DNA from: Aplectana chamaeleonis
Taxonomy: Eukaryota; Nematoda; Chromadorea; Rhabditida; Cosmocercidae
Assembly (NCBI GenBank): GCA_029168955.1
Contig: JAPDOI010000133.1
Span: 1,303,001 to 1,367,000 of the forward strand
Length of the DNA: 64,000 nt
Direction of reading: 5' to 3'
The notes under the pieces are model-generated. The model did not search any database and had not been told where the DNA came from. It was given only the letters and a program-made list of their open reading frames with translations. The translations under genes and the position numbers were made by a program. Positions 46,852-58,600 of the stretch are shown here, piece by piece; position 1 is the first letter of the stretch; every line of letters begins with the position of its first letter.

Positions 46852-47901
46852 TCATCCAAGGTCTCCTTCGCGGTGTTCCTCCCGAGCAAGCCTTGCTTGT
46901 AGGTCATTCATCTCGCGTTCCAATCCGATTTCGTTCGCCTGGAGTCGTTTCCTTTTCTCTCTCAGCTCATCGAGGGCCCGCGTTGTCTCAACCTCTCCTC
47001 GGTCTTTTTTCCACTCCTTCTCAATCACTAGGATCACTTCGAGAGACTCCTTTCGAACCGTTTCGAGTTCTGCCTCGGTGAGTTCCATCTGACGTTTGAT
47101 CCTAACCACCTCTGGGGTTGGCTCCGCTGGGCCGATGATCCTGGCGTCGTTGTGAGGCGGCAAACGCGAGTGAACATCGTTGAGTGCTTCGCGGATGCTG
47201 TCGAGCTGACTGGAGAAGTCCGGTAGCGTGAGTCCGGTGACAGTCTCGTGCACATTCCGGATTCCGTTTAACAGATCATCCCAGCGCATGCTGCGGCTCA
47301 GATTGTCGATGTCGGCTGTCCTTGCGATGGCTTTGAAGTCCGACTCCATCTTGCGAACTTTTGCTTCGATTGTATCCACCATTGCTGCGACTTTGTCGAT
47401 CTTCGCGTTGGTAGCTTTAATCGCGGCCATGTTCTGCTCATGGTTATTCTTCAGCATCTGTTCCAGACGTTGGAGATGTTCCGTGGTTTCAGGAGATGAG
47501 GCAACCGTCACTGCTGGAGCGAGTTGATCCACTTTGCTTGCAGCGTGGTGCAAAATGCGGCAACCTTGGCGAAGAAGTTCTTTCAAAAGTGTTCCTGAGG
47601 CGCGTCCCTTCTTCTTTGGAAGGTCCTCTTTCGACGACGACGACGAAGATGATGAGGATGAAGACGATGATGATGAGCGATCTCGCTTCTGTTTCGTTAC
47701 GGATGTTGTCGCTTTCGATGGCGGTGCTGTTGACTTCGTAGGTTGCGGTAAAGGTTTCGCATGTGTATTCGAGGTCTGTACAGTAGCCGCGCGAGGATGT
47801 TTGGCCGGCTTGACGTTTAGCTCAGGTCCTTTTACTGGTCTGTCCGTCGCGGCGGCATGTACGTTCGTCATCTTGGCTGGAGCTTTTGCTTGCGGGTCCA
47901 T
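46852..47901 (-). CDS. Coiled-coil protein with poly-Ser tract, possible retroelement protein
   Basis: A 349-codon frame. The N-terminal 100 residues are Pro/Thr/Lys-rich and basic (start MDPQAKAPAKMTN). A run of 15 serines follows (about residues 77-91), then KKKGRASG. Residues 150-210 and 270-345 are charged, heptad-like coiled coil, with the ending NEIGLEREMNDLQ. Beyond the TGA at the 3' end the same frame stays open and Arg/Asp-rich for about 35 codons, so the stop may be a late mutation. No enzyme motif was seen. It lies about 80 bp downstream of the envelope-like fragment, in the same orientation. It could be a gag-like protein or a host protein; I cannot tell. No introns are needed. 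Confidence 0.5.
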   Translation of the reverse strand: MDPQAKAPAKMTNVHAAATDRPVKGPELNVKPAKHPRAATVQTSNTHAKPLPQPTKSTAPPSKATTSVTKQKRDRSSSSSSSSSSSSSSSKEDLPKKKGRASGTLLKELLRQGCRILHHAASKVDQLAPAVTVASSPETTEHLQRLEQMLKNNHEQNMAAIKATNAKIDKVAAMVDTIEAKVRKMESDFKAIARTADIDNLSRSMRWDDLLNGIRNVHETVTGLTLPDFSSQLDSIREALNDVHSRLPPHNDARIIGPAEPTPEVVRIKRQMELTEAELETVRKESLEVILVIEKEWKKDRGEVETTRALDELREKRKRLQANEIGLEREMNDLQARLAREEHREGDLG

Positions 47902-47977
47902 GTCTCAAAAAAAGGTATTCGAGAAAAAATACCTAATGAACTACCGTGTTAGTGGATTCGTGTGACAGATGAAATCT

Positions 47978-49290
47978 TCAAAGCAGTTTCTCCGATCCTT
48001 TGGCAAGCGGTCGGAAGAGTGACAGTAGATTTCTGGTGATTGTTCTCAAGATCCACGTGATGATGCACAATAGTCCTCTTACGATGTTGAAAAGCAACCG
48101 GAATACGCGTAGAATTATGTTGAATCCGTATGTCCAGAAGAGCACGTATCCAGTTACGAGGGCGATGATGAAGAAGACACAGGCAAGTAGCAGTGACTTA
48201 TACCAGTGTGACATGACTTCTAGAATATGTCCGAAATCAGGAAATACGAGTTCGTCGTATGCCTTGCTCTCTCCTGCGATGATCTTCAGAGTTGATTAGT
48301 GGAGAGTGGGCGTCCATTGAAGGATTCCGGTGACTTCGAAGTGTGTCTGAGTTCTTCCGCTTGGTACCGTGCATTCCTTCTTCAACTTTGCTGATGTGTG
48401 ACTGAAGCGTAGAGTCGATGTCGTTCCCTCGCGTTGGCATGGAATCGTGAATAACTGGTCGTCGCATTGAGCTGTCTTCGTGTAGTTACCATTCGTGGTG
48501 CATTGAACATGTGCCGCTGCTCCTTGCGGGCAATGGTAGCATCCTGTTGCGATGGAATTGGCAATTGTGCAGGTGGCGTCCAAGACCATTTCCACCGTCT
48601 TGTCGAATTTACCTTTAAGACGTGATATAAGTTCGGCTGTGATGAGCGATGGAATCTGCGCGATGACGGTTCTGGCGTCCTTCTTTCGAGCCGTGAGCGT
48701 GATCCACGGTCGCCGTATCGGGAACCGATTCTCGATCTCCTTGGAGAATGCGTCCGTTATGTTGAGGTCGATGCACAGACAATTCACCTTGTTCTCCGCT
48801 GGAGTGCAGCTGCAAGTAGTCGTGACTGTGCAATTCAATGAGCGAGGGTGTTCCTGTGCAATTCAATGAGCGAGGGTGTTCTTCTGATTCGCAAAGAAGA
48901 TGAGGTTTTGTCTGATGTTTCCAGATAGCCAACTCCTTTTCGTCAGAGATGAAGAACGTCGACAGTAATGGGATCGGTGGGACCGACACGGCACTGAGGG
49001 TGATTCGCATACCGTCTACAGTGACAGGAATTATTGGTTGCGCGAATACGATCCTTTTCCTAACCTTTGCGTCCGTTCTCGTCACGGTTGTGACTTCCAG
49101 TTTGACTTGTTCATTCCAGTGAGCGCACTTGAAAATCTCGTACTTTTTCGTTTGCCGGCACGTGGAATATGCGGTAGAAGAAACATCCGCTGCTTAGGTA
49201 GAAGCATCCGCATCCTGGGCCACCACAGCTCTCAATGCACATGGTAAGTCCGGAATAGCGGTTCCCTTGGTCAAGTTCCGGGATGAATTT
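47978..49290 (-). pseudogene. Envelope-like glycoprotein (phlebovirus G2-like) fragment
   Basis: Read on the minus strand, it begins with CGGPGCGCFYLSSGCFFYR (about 49,225), a cysteine pattern characteristic of the phlebovirus-type G2 fusion glycoproteins carried by nematode LTR retroelements. More cysteine clusters follow (CSCTP near 48,810; ATGCYHCPQGAA near 48,530). A membrane segment at about 48,190-48,120 and a basic tail end it at 47,978. A 28-bp exact tandem duplication near 48,827-48,882 shifts the frame, and a stop separates the ectodomain from the membrane segment, so it cannot make an intact protein. The N-terminal part is missing. It probably belonged to another BEL/Pao copy in the opposite orientation to the one at 50-61 kb. 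Confidence 0.82.
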
Positions 49291-49439
49291 GGAAGTTCCG
49301 GGATTATTCTTAGTATAACCATCGTCTATATTGTTGCTATAAAGCAACAAATATTCGTACTAAACGACTCTACGCAGCCGTATACTTCCAAATTGATGCA
49401 CCGTCTGTTGGAAGTCCTACCTATATTCATCTGCTTTCC

Positions 49440-49775
49440 TTGTGAGTATCCGGGAAAATTAGATCATACGCTTTTCCCAGTGCGTACAACTAGTGAGTAC
49501 CCGGGAAAGCAACAACCTTCGCCTTCCTAGTGCGTACTACCAGTGAGTACCCGGGAAGCAACATCATCGCTTTTCCTAGTGCGTACTACCAGTGAGTACC
49601 CGGGAAAGCAATCAACCTTGCTAATCCTTGTGCGTACTACCAGTGAGTACCCGGGAAAGCAACAATCTTCGCTATTCCTTGTGATTACTACTTGTGAGCA
49701 CCCGGGAAAGTTAGATCATACGCTACATCTCTGCTCTCCTAGTGCGTACTACCAGTGAGTACCCGGGAAAGCGAC
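49440..49775 (+). repeat. About 51-bp tandem repeat with GTGAGTACCCGGGAAAG
   Basis: Six to seven units of 49-61 bp, each starting GTGAGTACCCGGGAAAGCAA and ending near AGTGCGTACTACCA. It lies just upstream of the BEL/Pao gag, within the likely LTR or leader region. A TGTTGGAAGTCC at 49,408 resembles an LTR start. No second LTR was found. Confidence 0.88.
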
Positions 49776-50049
49776 AGAGCTAAATCCCTACTCAGACGGG
49801 GGGCTAAAAAACAACTCTTCCCATCATCGCCTCAACACAGGAGTCCGAAGAAATTGAAAAAAAAAACTTTCCACGCGTGTTCTCCTCCTGTGAGAAACCG
49901 GAAAGCTATACCAATTTCCTTTCATTAACTGGGAGAAGACTCAAGTTTCGAGCGACCTCTCCGTGAGACCCGAAACCACTTGAAAAAAGTCCCGCGTGAC
50001 AGGAAACCTACTACTTCAAAGCCACAAGCAACTCTATTTGCACAAAATA

Positions 50050-50868
50050 ATGGTGGAACTGCAAGTGTTCAAAACCAAAATAACAAGCGCTTGCGAGTAC
50101 TTGAAGAAAAAGGAAGCGCAAGTTGAGCGCTTGGATAAGCCGTTCACGTTCCCCACAGACAAAGTGGAATGCGAAGCATTTATCAGAGAAGAATCGCCCA
50201 CCATAAACACTCCTCAAAGAAGTGTGAAAAAAGCGAAGGAAAACCTCGATAACCAGGTGAAAACCGCTCTGGAATGCATATCGATGAGAACGGATCAGAA
50301 GGAAAGAGAAAAGTTCTTGAGTGAAATGAATAAGCATCTGGAAGAGGATACCAACAGCTTGGACATCACGGTTATGGAATGGCTAGATCAAATCGAGTTC
50401 AGAAAGGAGGAGCTCGAGCAACAAGCAGCTTTGATTAAGAACTCGAATTCAAATTCGTCTCATAGCAGCCAAAATATGGACGCTGCATTTACTAGGCTAC
50501 CTCAAGCCAATATTGCGGAACGAAGTATTTAAGTTCGAAGCCCTCTACTAGAAGTTCCATCTTTTCTCTGGAAACTTCAGGGAGTTCAACACTTTCTGGT
50601 CAGTATTTGAATCGCTTATACATAGTGATAAAGAACTAACTGACACAGAAAAATTTCTGTTCCTCAAGCAATCTGTTAAAGGAAAGGCTGCGACCGCTAT
50701 CCATAGCATCCCAGTAATTGGAGAAAAATACCAGACAGCTGTCAATATCTTGAAGAAACAGTTCGACAAATCCGCTAGCATGGCAGATATACTTATCAAT
50801 GAAATCTAGCAGATTCCACAAGCTAACGACAAACCCAAGAAGCTGCAGAGAAACGTTCGAAGCCATTT
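50050..50868 (+). pseudogene. BEL/Pao Gag (DUF1759-type)
   Basis: The frame from ATG 50,050 gives a charged coiled-coil region (to a stop at 50,532). A second frame from about 50,550 then reads FNTFWSVFESLIHSDKEL and FLKQSVKGKAATAIHSIP, the typical DUF1759 core of BEL Gag, which forms the particle shell. A frame change near 50,535 and a stop near 50,808 break it. Confidence 0.8.
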
Positions 50869-50922
50869 ATCTCGTGTTACCAACTTGGAGCAAACAGGAG
50901 TGTCAATGAATGCCGACCGAAT

Positions 50923-52473
50923 ATGGCGAAATATTATCCTGTCAAAATTCCCGGAAGCCATCTGCAACAAGGTTATTCAGAAAGAAATCGAAGCTGGTAC
51001 GTCTTTCGACGTGCAGACCATAATATCGTCGATCTCATCACCCTTCAAGAAACAACGTTATTGACAACCAGATCACCTTTCGGTAACGGCAACCGAGGAA
51101 ACAATAATCTCCAGAAATCCCGCACGAGGAAGACAAATTATGAGATTGGAAGAAAAATCAGAACACAAGCATTATGTCTATGTGGGGAAACCCATTCGCC
51201 ATACAAGTGTACTAAATACACAACTCCGGATACACGGCGCACAGAAGCTCGTCGACAAAGAGTGTGTTGGAAATGTTTCGAGAAGTCGCACAAATCAGCG
51301 GATTGCAGGTTTGGGCCTTGTCCCAAGTGTAAGGAGCCACATCATACAGCGCTCTGCATAAAGACAGGGAACCTGCCTGAGGTCGTCAATATCCCTCAAC
51401 TACGATATAGCCAGCCATCGGTACCAGGTGATTCTCGGATACCACCTCGTGCGGCATATCAGCCACCTGCAACTGTTGCTCGACAATACATAGCGCCGGC
51501 GGCACGACCACATCAACCGTCACAAAAAACAAGTAGCCAGATACAAGCGAATCTGAACCCTCCCAACGAGCAGGAAGAAGTGATCACGGATTTAACGCAG
51601 CAGGTCTATCACCAATGTGTTCTGCAAACAGCTTCGGCACTTGTATTCAACGAGAAAGAAATGGACTACCAACCAGTTACATTACTACTGGATTCTGGAG
51701 CTCAGAGGAGTTTTATAAAGACTTATCTCGAAAACTCGTTAGGACTTTCTGTATTGAGCTCATCTTCTTTCACAACCACAGGAATGGGAGAAATGAAGGA
51801 AGTCTTCAAATCAAACGAAGTTAGAATAACGCTGAAAACAATGCATGGTTCGAGCAAACTGAGGCAGGTATCAGTTCATACGAAGGATAAACTGACCACG
51901 GCTATACAAAGAGCTGAGCTGTCAGATGACGACAAAAAAGTTATCGAAGAACGAAATATTGCTGTCGCTCAAGAAAATCTGTCCATGTCTGATGTATTAC
52001 CGGACATATTAGTTGGGCAAGATCTGCTCAACATGGTTGTCAGACATGACCAACCAACGATAAGGCTACCATCTGGTCTCATGCTGACCCCCACTATTTT
52101 CGGATATACGATTTCTGGAACCAGTGGTGTAGCTCTGGCTAAAAAACCAGAAGAATTGCGTTATGAAGCACTCGTAGTAGCCACTCCGGTCGCCACACTC
52201 CAACGCGACGAGTACAAAAAAGACATAAAGCACTTGTACGAATTGGAGTCCGTCGGTAGAAATACGGATGACTCGGATGAGACGTCTGCAATAAGATTCA
52301 TGGAAGAATATCGGAAGTCAATTGTCATAAAGGATGGATGTATAACGACAGGATTTCCATTCACAGAAGACGTGAGTCATCTTAAAAACAACTTCAACGT
52401 AGCCATCCGTCGACTACAAAGCCTTTGGCGAGTTCTCCAAGGAGACGACGAAAAATTACATCTCTATCATGAT
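50923..52473 (+). pseudogene. BEL/Pao zinc-knuckle and aspartic protease region
   Basis: One frame, open up to the insertion. Near codons 85-145 are two CCHC knuckles (CLCGETHSPYKC and CWKCFEKSHKSADC), for RNA binding. LLLDSGAQRSFI (about 51,690) holds the catalytic Asp of the DUF1758 retroviral-type protease, and DILVGQDLLNMV follows. The frame runs into the hAT-like element at 52,474; beyond it, at 55,469, sequence resumes in register, consistent with a simple insertion. Confidence 0.85.
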
Positions 52474-52714
52474 CAGGGGTGTGCGGCAATTGCCGTTTGC
52501 CGATTGCCGTTTGCCGGCCGTTTTTGGGGTTTGCCGTTGCCGTTTGCCGAAATTTTCGTATAAAACGGCAAAAATGCGTTAAAACAACAGGATTTGCCCT
52601 CACCGCAGTATCTGTTTTGGTCAGCGATTCGAAGCTGCTACAAATAATTATTTTTACCATTTCCAGCTGCTAGTTCCAGCTCATGTAATGTGTTATTGTT
52701 TGTACCCATTAAAT

Positions 52715-53133
52715 CGGTAAAGACATTGATTCGTTGGAAAGCGTACAGAACAATTTCACCCGCAAACTGGTTCTTAAAACGACTGGATTCAGCTACCTCG
52801 ATAGCCCTAGGGAAAATGACAGAAGAGTTCAGCTAGGTCTTCCGGCCTTGATGCAGGAAGAGTTAAGTTTGACTTGGTCATGGCTTTCAGAATTCTAACC
52901 GGTAAAACGCGCATATTGTCAAGCAAATTTTACAATTTCACATCTTCCAGAACTAGGAGAGGACGCCTGAAGCTCAGCACAATGACAGCCAAAACCCAAA
53001 TTAGAGCCAAGTTTTTCTCTAACTTGACGAATCCTGTCTTTGATACGTTTATTAAAGGAAACAATGTTCTTTCACTTTCTTTAGTTCTCGCCCACGTCGC
53101 AATAAACAAAAATAATTTGTTGAAAATATCTTG
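52715..53133 (+). pseudogene. CR1-like LINE 3' fragment
   Basis: The frame includes SVQNNFTRKLVLKTTGFSYL, which aligns with the same region of the 33.5-36.6 kb LINE near 36,190. Only the C-terminal part is present. It is cut into the hAT-like element. Confidence 0.75.
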
Positions 53134-53137
53134 ACTA

Positions 53138-53350
53138 GGTAGTCAGAGGAGTTCTTTCAGTTCTAAGTTGTTTGGGAGCCTCCTAATGTCTTCTTTCAAT
53201 CATCAAATTCTTGGCCCCTTAAAAATGCCAGAGTCGCAAAAAAAGCGCTTTCCGAAAGCATACCGATTTCTGCAAGTTCCAAGATTACAAAACCGATGAT
53301 ATCAAAGTTGTAGCGTAAAAGCAGCCTTTTTTAGACATATGAACCAGTTG
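53138..53350. repeat. Dispersed repeat D, uninterrupted copy
   Basis: Empty-site partner of 31,622-33,030, containing the single CATACCGATT where the other copy has a TIR insertion. Confidence 0.78.
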
Positions 53351-54170
53351 GGAGCTCCTGTAAATCAGTCCGCTTATCATTGGTGGGCTGATGGCAATAA
53401 ATGGGACAGGAAGCTGACCAATTCTGCATAAACTTGAAACTTTTCAAAAATTTAACAATGCCCGCTCGCTTTTAGCCGAATTTGTTGTCGTAATGGGCCT
53501 CTTGCCGGCTTGTAGACCGAATACACAGAAAGGGAAGCGCTCAAGTGCAGTCCGGCTAGCTAAGCGCACTGCACGCGGCGCTCCAGCGACGAAGTGAGCG
53601 CGGCGGCTTTCCGTCGCTCGCGTCGTACCAGTCAAACTGTCACTAGATGCGTCTATTTATGTGTGTTCGATCAACGCGCCCCTCGGAGCTCTTGATTTCC
53701 GCTGAGAAATCGAAGGCTGTTTTTATCGTGAGCACCGCATGCAGCTAAACTAGTCTCACTCCATTCCTGTAGCCTCACAAGGGAAGCCATTCAATCGTAG
53801 TTCGAAGTGAGCGAAATAAAAAAAACCTTGAGCCTACTACTAGCAGCGAACCTGTGAGTGACTCCGGTCCTAACCTGAACCGCGCGCTGTGGAGTGTTAT
53901 TCGCCATAAAGTCGACCAATCATGGTCACCATTTATCCATCTATTCGTACCTGAACGTCGCACCGGTATCGGCCACACTCCTTGGGTCGGCCCACGCTCC
54001 CACCAAGCTTGATCACGGTTTGCTTCCCGTCTCTGGATCGACTATGCCTGGTCGCGCAGACTGCAATCCCTTTTCAGAGTACATCCCTTGCGGGTCAATC
54101 ACACTTTGCACAGCTTGAAAAGACGGCCAGCCTTTGAATCTCTAGCATTGATTTGAATGGAAACTTTGAT
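53351..54170. other. Unassigned interior of hAT-like element 1
   Basis: Contains a GC-rich stretch near 53,570-53,635 and a non-coding remainder. No domain was recognised. Confidence 0.35.
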
Positions 54171-54642
54171 ATAAGGCAGTGTTCACGAAGAAAAATTTGC
54201 ACGTTTTTTCGGCTGAAACGTAAGCTTTGGGTCCCTCTAAGAAGATTAAGAACTGAAGTACGACGAAAAACGCCTGGTAAGTAGGTGAAAATCTCGTGGG
54301 CCAGCCAACCCATTGGGCCACTCTGCCCACTTCCTATAACAGTTTCCCTGAATTCGTGGTTAGATGAGCGATGGTTTCCGATCAAAAACCCCGTTTTTCC
54401 CTTCATTCTGAACGTCTCTCTTTACTCAGGTCAGCTCGCACACATCGGCTGCAAAAGACGGGAGTTACAGGCCTCGGACAACTCGTCGACAATGCTTCCC
54501 TAGCTGAAATTTGAGGGGCCCTAACTCCGTTTCCAGAAGGTATTTTACAATTCCAGGGACATCATTGAAATCAGCATGGGACCGTTCTCAAGATATGCGG
54601 AAAAACAGAAAAAAACTACTTCCATCGTGAACACTGCCTTTA
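54171..54642 (+). mobile_element. TTAA MITE, third subfamily of A ends
   Basis: Starts AAGGCAGTGTTCACGA and ends TCGTGAACACTGCCTTTAA, but the interior differs from A and A-prime. The left TTAA has decayed to ATAA. Its right TTAA is shared with the next element. Confidence 0.72.
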
Positions 54643-55121
54643 AAGACACAGTCCAAGCTCGTAATCTATTTTTCGTTTTTCTGCCTATCTTAGAGAAAAT
54701 TCCACGCTGATCACAACGATGTCTCCAGAATCGCTCAGAACTCACTACGAACTGAGTTACGGCTCCTCAAAAATTAAGAATTTGAACTGGTAGAAGTTCG
54801 CGGACGAGTTGTCTCGTGCCTGTATTTTCTCGTTATTTGCAGCCACCATTGCGAAGCAGGTCACATTATAAAGCCACACCGAAAACAAAAGGAAGAACAT
54901 AATTTTTGAATAAAATCATTCGCGCGTCTCCTCCCTATTGAGGTCGGAAACCTGCCAGTGGGCGTTGCCCATTTTTTCTTTCAAGGGGGCGTGGCCGACT
55001 TTTTTCTAGCCTTTTCTTGCTTATTTGAGCGAATTGAGAATTCGCGCTTGGCAGGATTGCTATAGACGGCGACCGGACCAAAATATCAAAAGTTACCTCT
55101 AAGGTTGGACTGTGCCTTTAA
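54639..55121. mobile_element. TTAA MITE family B, third copy
   Basis: TTAAAGACACAGTCCAAGCT at the left and TTGGACTGTGCCTTTAA at the right. The interior matches 26,078-26,531 (CACGCTGATCACA, TGTCTC). Confidence 0.82.
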
Positions 55122-55468
55122 GGGGGAGGGGCGGGGGTTGGGGATTAACAGAATTGTCTCCGGTGAGGGATAGGCTAACGGCCTTGTCGAACTTGATAGC
55201 GACTCCTATACAGATCACATACAGAACAGCGCTACTGGCGTTTCTGATCACCTGAGGCTTTCAAGTTGCTTTGATATATGGGGTTATTTCTTCCTGTAAA
55301 GGCTGGCGGATATTGCAGGGAATACCACATGACTAAACAAATGTTGATGTATTATAGCACAAAACAAATTTTGACGTTTGCCGTTTGCCGGTCATTTTTG
55401 GGGTTTGCCGTTGCTGTTGCCGTTTGCCAAAATTTTAAATTCCTTTGTCGCACACCCCTGATCATGAT

Positions 55469-56960
55469 ACCATTATGAGCTACCTTCGCGATGGAATAAT
55501 AGAAGATGTCAATGAGCAAGAAACTGGAATAACAACATTCTACCTTCCCTACAGACACGTGTGGACACCAACAAAATCCACTAAGCTGAGAATTTTATTC
55601 GATGCCTTTTCGCACTTAGCTTAAATGATGTCATCTCCGAAGGACATTCTCTTACTCCACTTATTCATGAGGTTCTGTTACGATTCCGCACCTATGAGTA
55701 CACAATGACAGCTGATATTCAAAAAGCCTTCCTACAAATAAGACTACCTATCGATCATAGGGATGCAACACGCTTTCTTTGGATTGAGGACCTGAACCGA
55801 CCTGCTGAAGAAGAAAACCTCAGATGCTTCAGATTCTGATGGGTACCATTCGGCATAAATGCAGGACCAGCCATCCTTAATCAGTCTCTACTCCACAGCG
55901 AGGAATCAGCATCTCCGATTAGCCGCGAGCTCTCTAACTCGCTATATGTCGATGTTTTACTGGAAGGCAACACAGCCGAGGAACTGATCCAGAAGTACAA
56001 GGAGTCCAAACGGATTTTTTCATCAATAGGAATGAATCTTCGAGATTACATTTCAAACTCTCACGGTCAACGATAAAATTGACCAAGAGGTTAAAGCAGC
56101 AAGTGATGAAACAAGGATTCTTGGTATCAACTGGAAAGCGGTGGAAGATACACCTTCATTTAAGTGCATCGAGAAAGCCAATACCAAAATATCCAAACGA
56201 GCCAACTGAACGGTTATTGCTACGACCCACTTGGATTGCTGGCACCATTGATGACACCAGCGAAAGTGTTTCTACAGGATCTACACAAGCAGAAAATTGG
56301 CTAGGACGAGGATCTGTCACCACCTGAGCGAGATCTATGGAGGGTTATCAAATCCAATATCATAGGATTTGACAGAACAGTATCTAGAGAGGTGGCAGAT
56401 CGGTCACCTTTCTCCAAACATATTCTCTCCATATTCGTAGATAGCTCCAAACGAGTATACGCATGCTGCCTGTACATTGCTACGGTATTCGAGGATGGAC
56501 ATAGGGATACACGCCTCTTCACGGCTAAATCCAAGGTTGCCCCAATAAATAAGGAGCAAACTATACCACGCCTCGAACTATTATCCATCTTTATTGGATT
56601 GAGTCTAGCCGAATCTACAGTCCAAAAATCTACTTGAATTCCGAGGAAATCAATCTCTTCAGCGATTCAACTATTGCATTATGTTGGACACAAGGAAATA
56701 AGAGACTTCCGCCGACTGTCTCGAAACTAGTACAAAAAAATCGGACAAGTTGTTAGAAGGCTGTCGATTGGAAACCAAGTAACCTTCTTTCACGTCCGAG
56801 TAGCGGACAATATTGCCTACTGTGCTACTCGCGGAACAACCAAGGAAGAACTGATGAATCATAGATGGTGGCATGGACCAGAGTGGCTAAGCCAGTCCGA
56901 TGAACAATGGCCAGTAAAAAGAGCCACAGACTTAACCCGCAGTGACCTCGACGAAGAGGA
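55469..56960 (+). pseudogene. BEL/Pao reverse transcriptase and peptidase A17-like region
   Basis: After the insertion the frame reads WTPTKSTKLRILFDA, a conserved BEL RT entry, with a stop soon after at about 55,622. Reverse transcriptase sequence with MTADIQKAFLQIRLP near 55,707 and VPFGINAGPAILNQSLLHS near 55,850 follows, with a stop just before. At the catalytic box the sequence is LYVDVLLEG (about 55,945); one residue of the usual YVDD is missing. RNase H/A17-type sequence continues with further frame changes (LSIFVDSSKRVYACCLYI near 56,427). Confidence 0.8.
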
Positions 56961-57204
56961 AGATCAAGTTATAACTCAAGCAGTCAGTAGTCTAGCAGAT
57001 ACAATGGAACCACTATGTCCAACGGAAAAAATTGGCAGTTACTCCAAGCTAACGCGAATTGTAGCATACTGCCTCGCTTTACACGGAAGGTTAGCAAACA
57101 GAAATATCTACCCTTGTATCTAACTGGCCTAAAAACGGAGACTCCATCGGCGGATGAAATAAAACAAGCAGAAATTCTAATCACACAGCAGGAACAGAAA
57201 ATCC

Positions 57205-57952
57205 ATGATGCTGAATCGATTCTGCGAAACAAAAAAAATAAGTGTCAACTATGACTGCAAAAGGATCCCTCGAAAATTCGGCCATCTGCAAAATGCTGAT
57301 ATCGGATACGATGCGAACAATCCTATCTATATTCCGAGACAAAGCAAGCTAGTGCGACTACTTGCCGACGATCTGCATCGAAGATTCTCACATTGTGGAG
57401 TAAATCAATTACTCTTCAATATTCGACGACGTTTTTGGATACCTCAAGAAAGGACGCTCTGCAAGAAAGTCCTGAAGGATTGTGTCATCTGCAGGCGGTT
57501 CAATGCAGCCCCCTACAGATACCCTAGTGAAGGTCCACTACCGTCAATCACCTCTATTCACACGCAATCACCTCTATTCACAAACACGGGTGTCGACTTT
57601 ATGGGACCTATAAATATCAAGTCTACAACTGGAGAAGACACGAAATGCTATGTCGCATTATTCACGTGTTTAGTAACGCGTCTCGTTCATTTGGAGGTAA
57701 CGATGGATCTATCAGCGAAAAGTTTTATACTTGCTCTAAAAAGATTCATCGCACGGCGAGGGGTACCATAGAAAATTCTTAGTGATAATGGTACCAACTT
57801 CCACCTAACAGCATCTCTACTGAACAACCCTGCCAGTCAAAAGCAGGAGAAAGGAGAAGACGATGATCAACTCTCGCTATTCCTAGCAGAACATCGAATA
57901 GCGTGAAACTTCATTCCGCCATCCTCCCCATGGATGGGTGGTGTATGGGAAC
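57205..57952 (+). pseudogene. BEL/Pao integrase
   Basis: A zinc-binding HHCC region (HRRFSHCGVNQL ... CKKVLKDCVICRR) precedes the catalytic core. The first Asp is in GVDFMGP (about 57,590) and the second in SDNGTNF (about 57,783). A stop follows GVP at 57,771 and another lies near 57,903. The third catalytic residue, Glu in the WMGGVWE stretch, is the codon at which hAT-like element 2 is inserted. Confidence 0.85.
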
Positions 57953-58436
57953 CAGGGATGTGCGGCAATTGCCGTTTGTCGTTTGCCGGCCATTTTTGGG
58001 AGTTTTTTGCCGTTTGTCGTTTGCCGAAATTTTTGTTCTTTTGCCGGCAAAAGTCGGCAAAACATTGAAAGGAAACGCCGCCTATGCTCGCGGCCGTGAA
58101 AGCACTATGGGTAATCCGATTATCCGTTGTTTGCGTAACCGTTATCCGGGGTGGTAGTAAATGGGTTTGGAAACGCGAGTTCATTTGCGGTAAGCTTGCG
58201 GGAAACTGCAGCTAAGCGCGAGCTTTATATTTGACGATTTTCACGAAAGGGACCAGGCGTTGCTAAAACTACGCACTCGCATGCCACGTTATGAGCCACT
58301 AGATACGCTTAGTGTGAAAAAATCCCAAAAATTGGTTTGTTCTGCCTTTTTTGGAAAAAAAAATTGATTAAAAAAAAATTCTAAAGATTTTTCAAACCTT
58401 TCTCAGCTCGCGCTAAGTTGGCGTAGAACTACAACT

Positions 58437-58600
58437 TAACGCAAGCTGACAGAGAAATCGGAAATAATGTGTGATTGGGGAAAAAGATGGATAGCTTTTC
58501 AAGAAATCCTCCGGAGGACGTTTCAGAAAGCTATCCATCTTTTTTCTGAGTCGCATACCATTTCCATTTTCACTGTCAGCTCGCGTTGAGTTGGCAGTAG
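58437..58600. repeat. Imperfect hairpin, arms about 75 bp
   Basis: AAAAAGATGGATAGCTTT and AAAGCTATCCATCTTTTTT face each other around ATCCTCCGGAGGA. Outer arms share GCTGACAG/CTGTCAGC. Confidence 0.8.

Larger units (their letters stand above)
52474..55460. mobile_element. hAT-like element 1 in BEL pol, 8-bp TSD ATCATGAT
   Basis: Ends CAGGGGTGTGCGGCAA and TTGTCGCACACCCCTG. ATCATGAT occurs at 52,466-52,473 and 55,461-55,468. Subterminal words GCCGTTTGCCG fill about 85 bp at each end. The interior is a set of older pieces (CR1 tail, repeat D, two TTAA MITEs) and no transposase, so the element is non-autonomous and 2,987 bp long. Confidence 0.93.

Noticed and set aside
49408..49990. A defined 5' LTR for the BEL element
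   Set aside because: Only a TGTTGGA start-like motif is seen. No second LTR copy exists in the window to fix the ends, and no primer-binding site could be matched.
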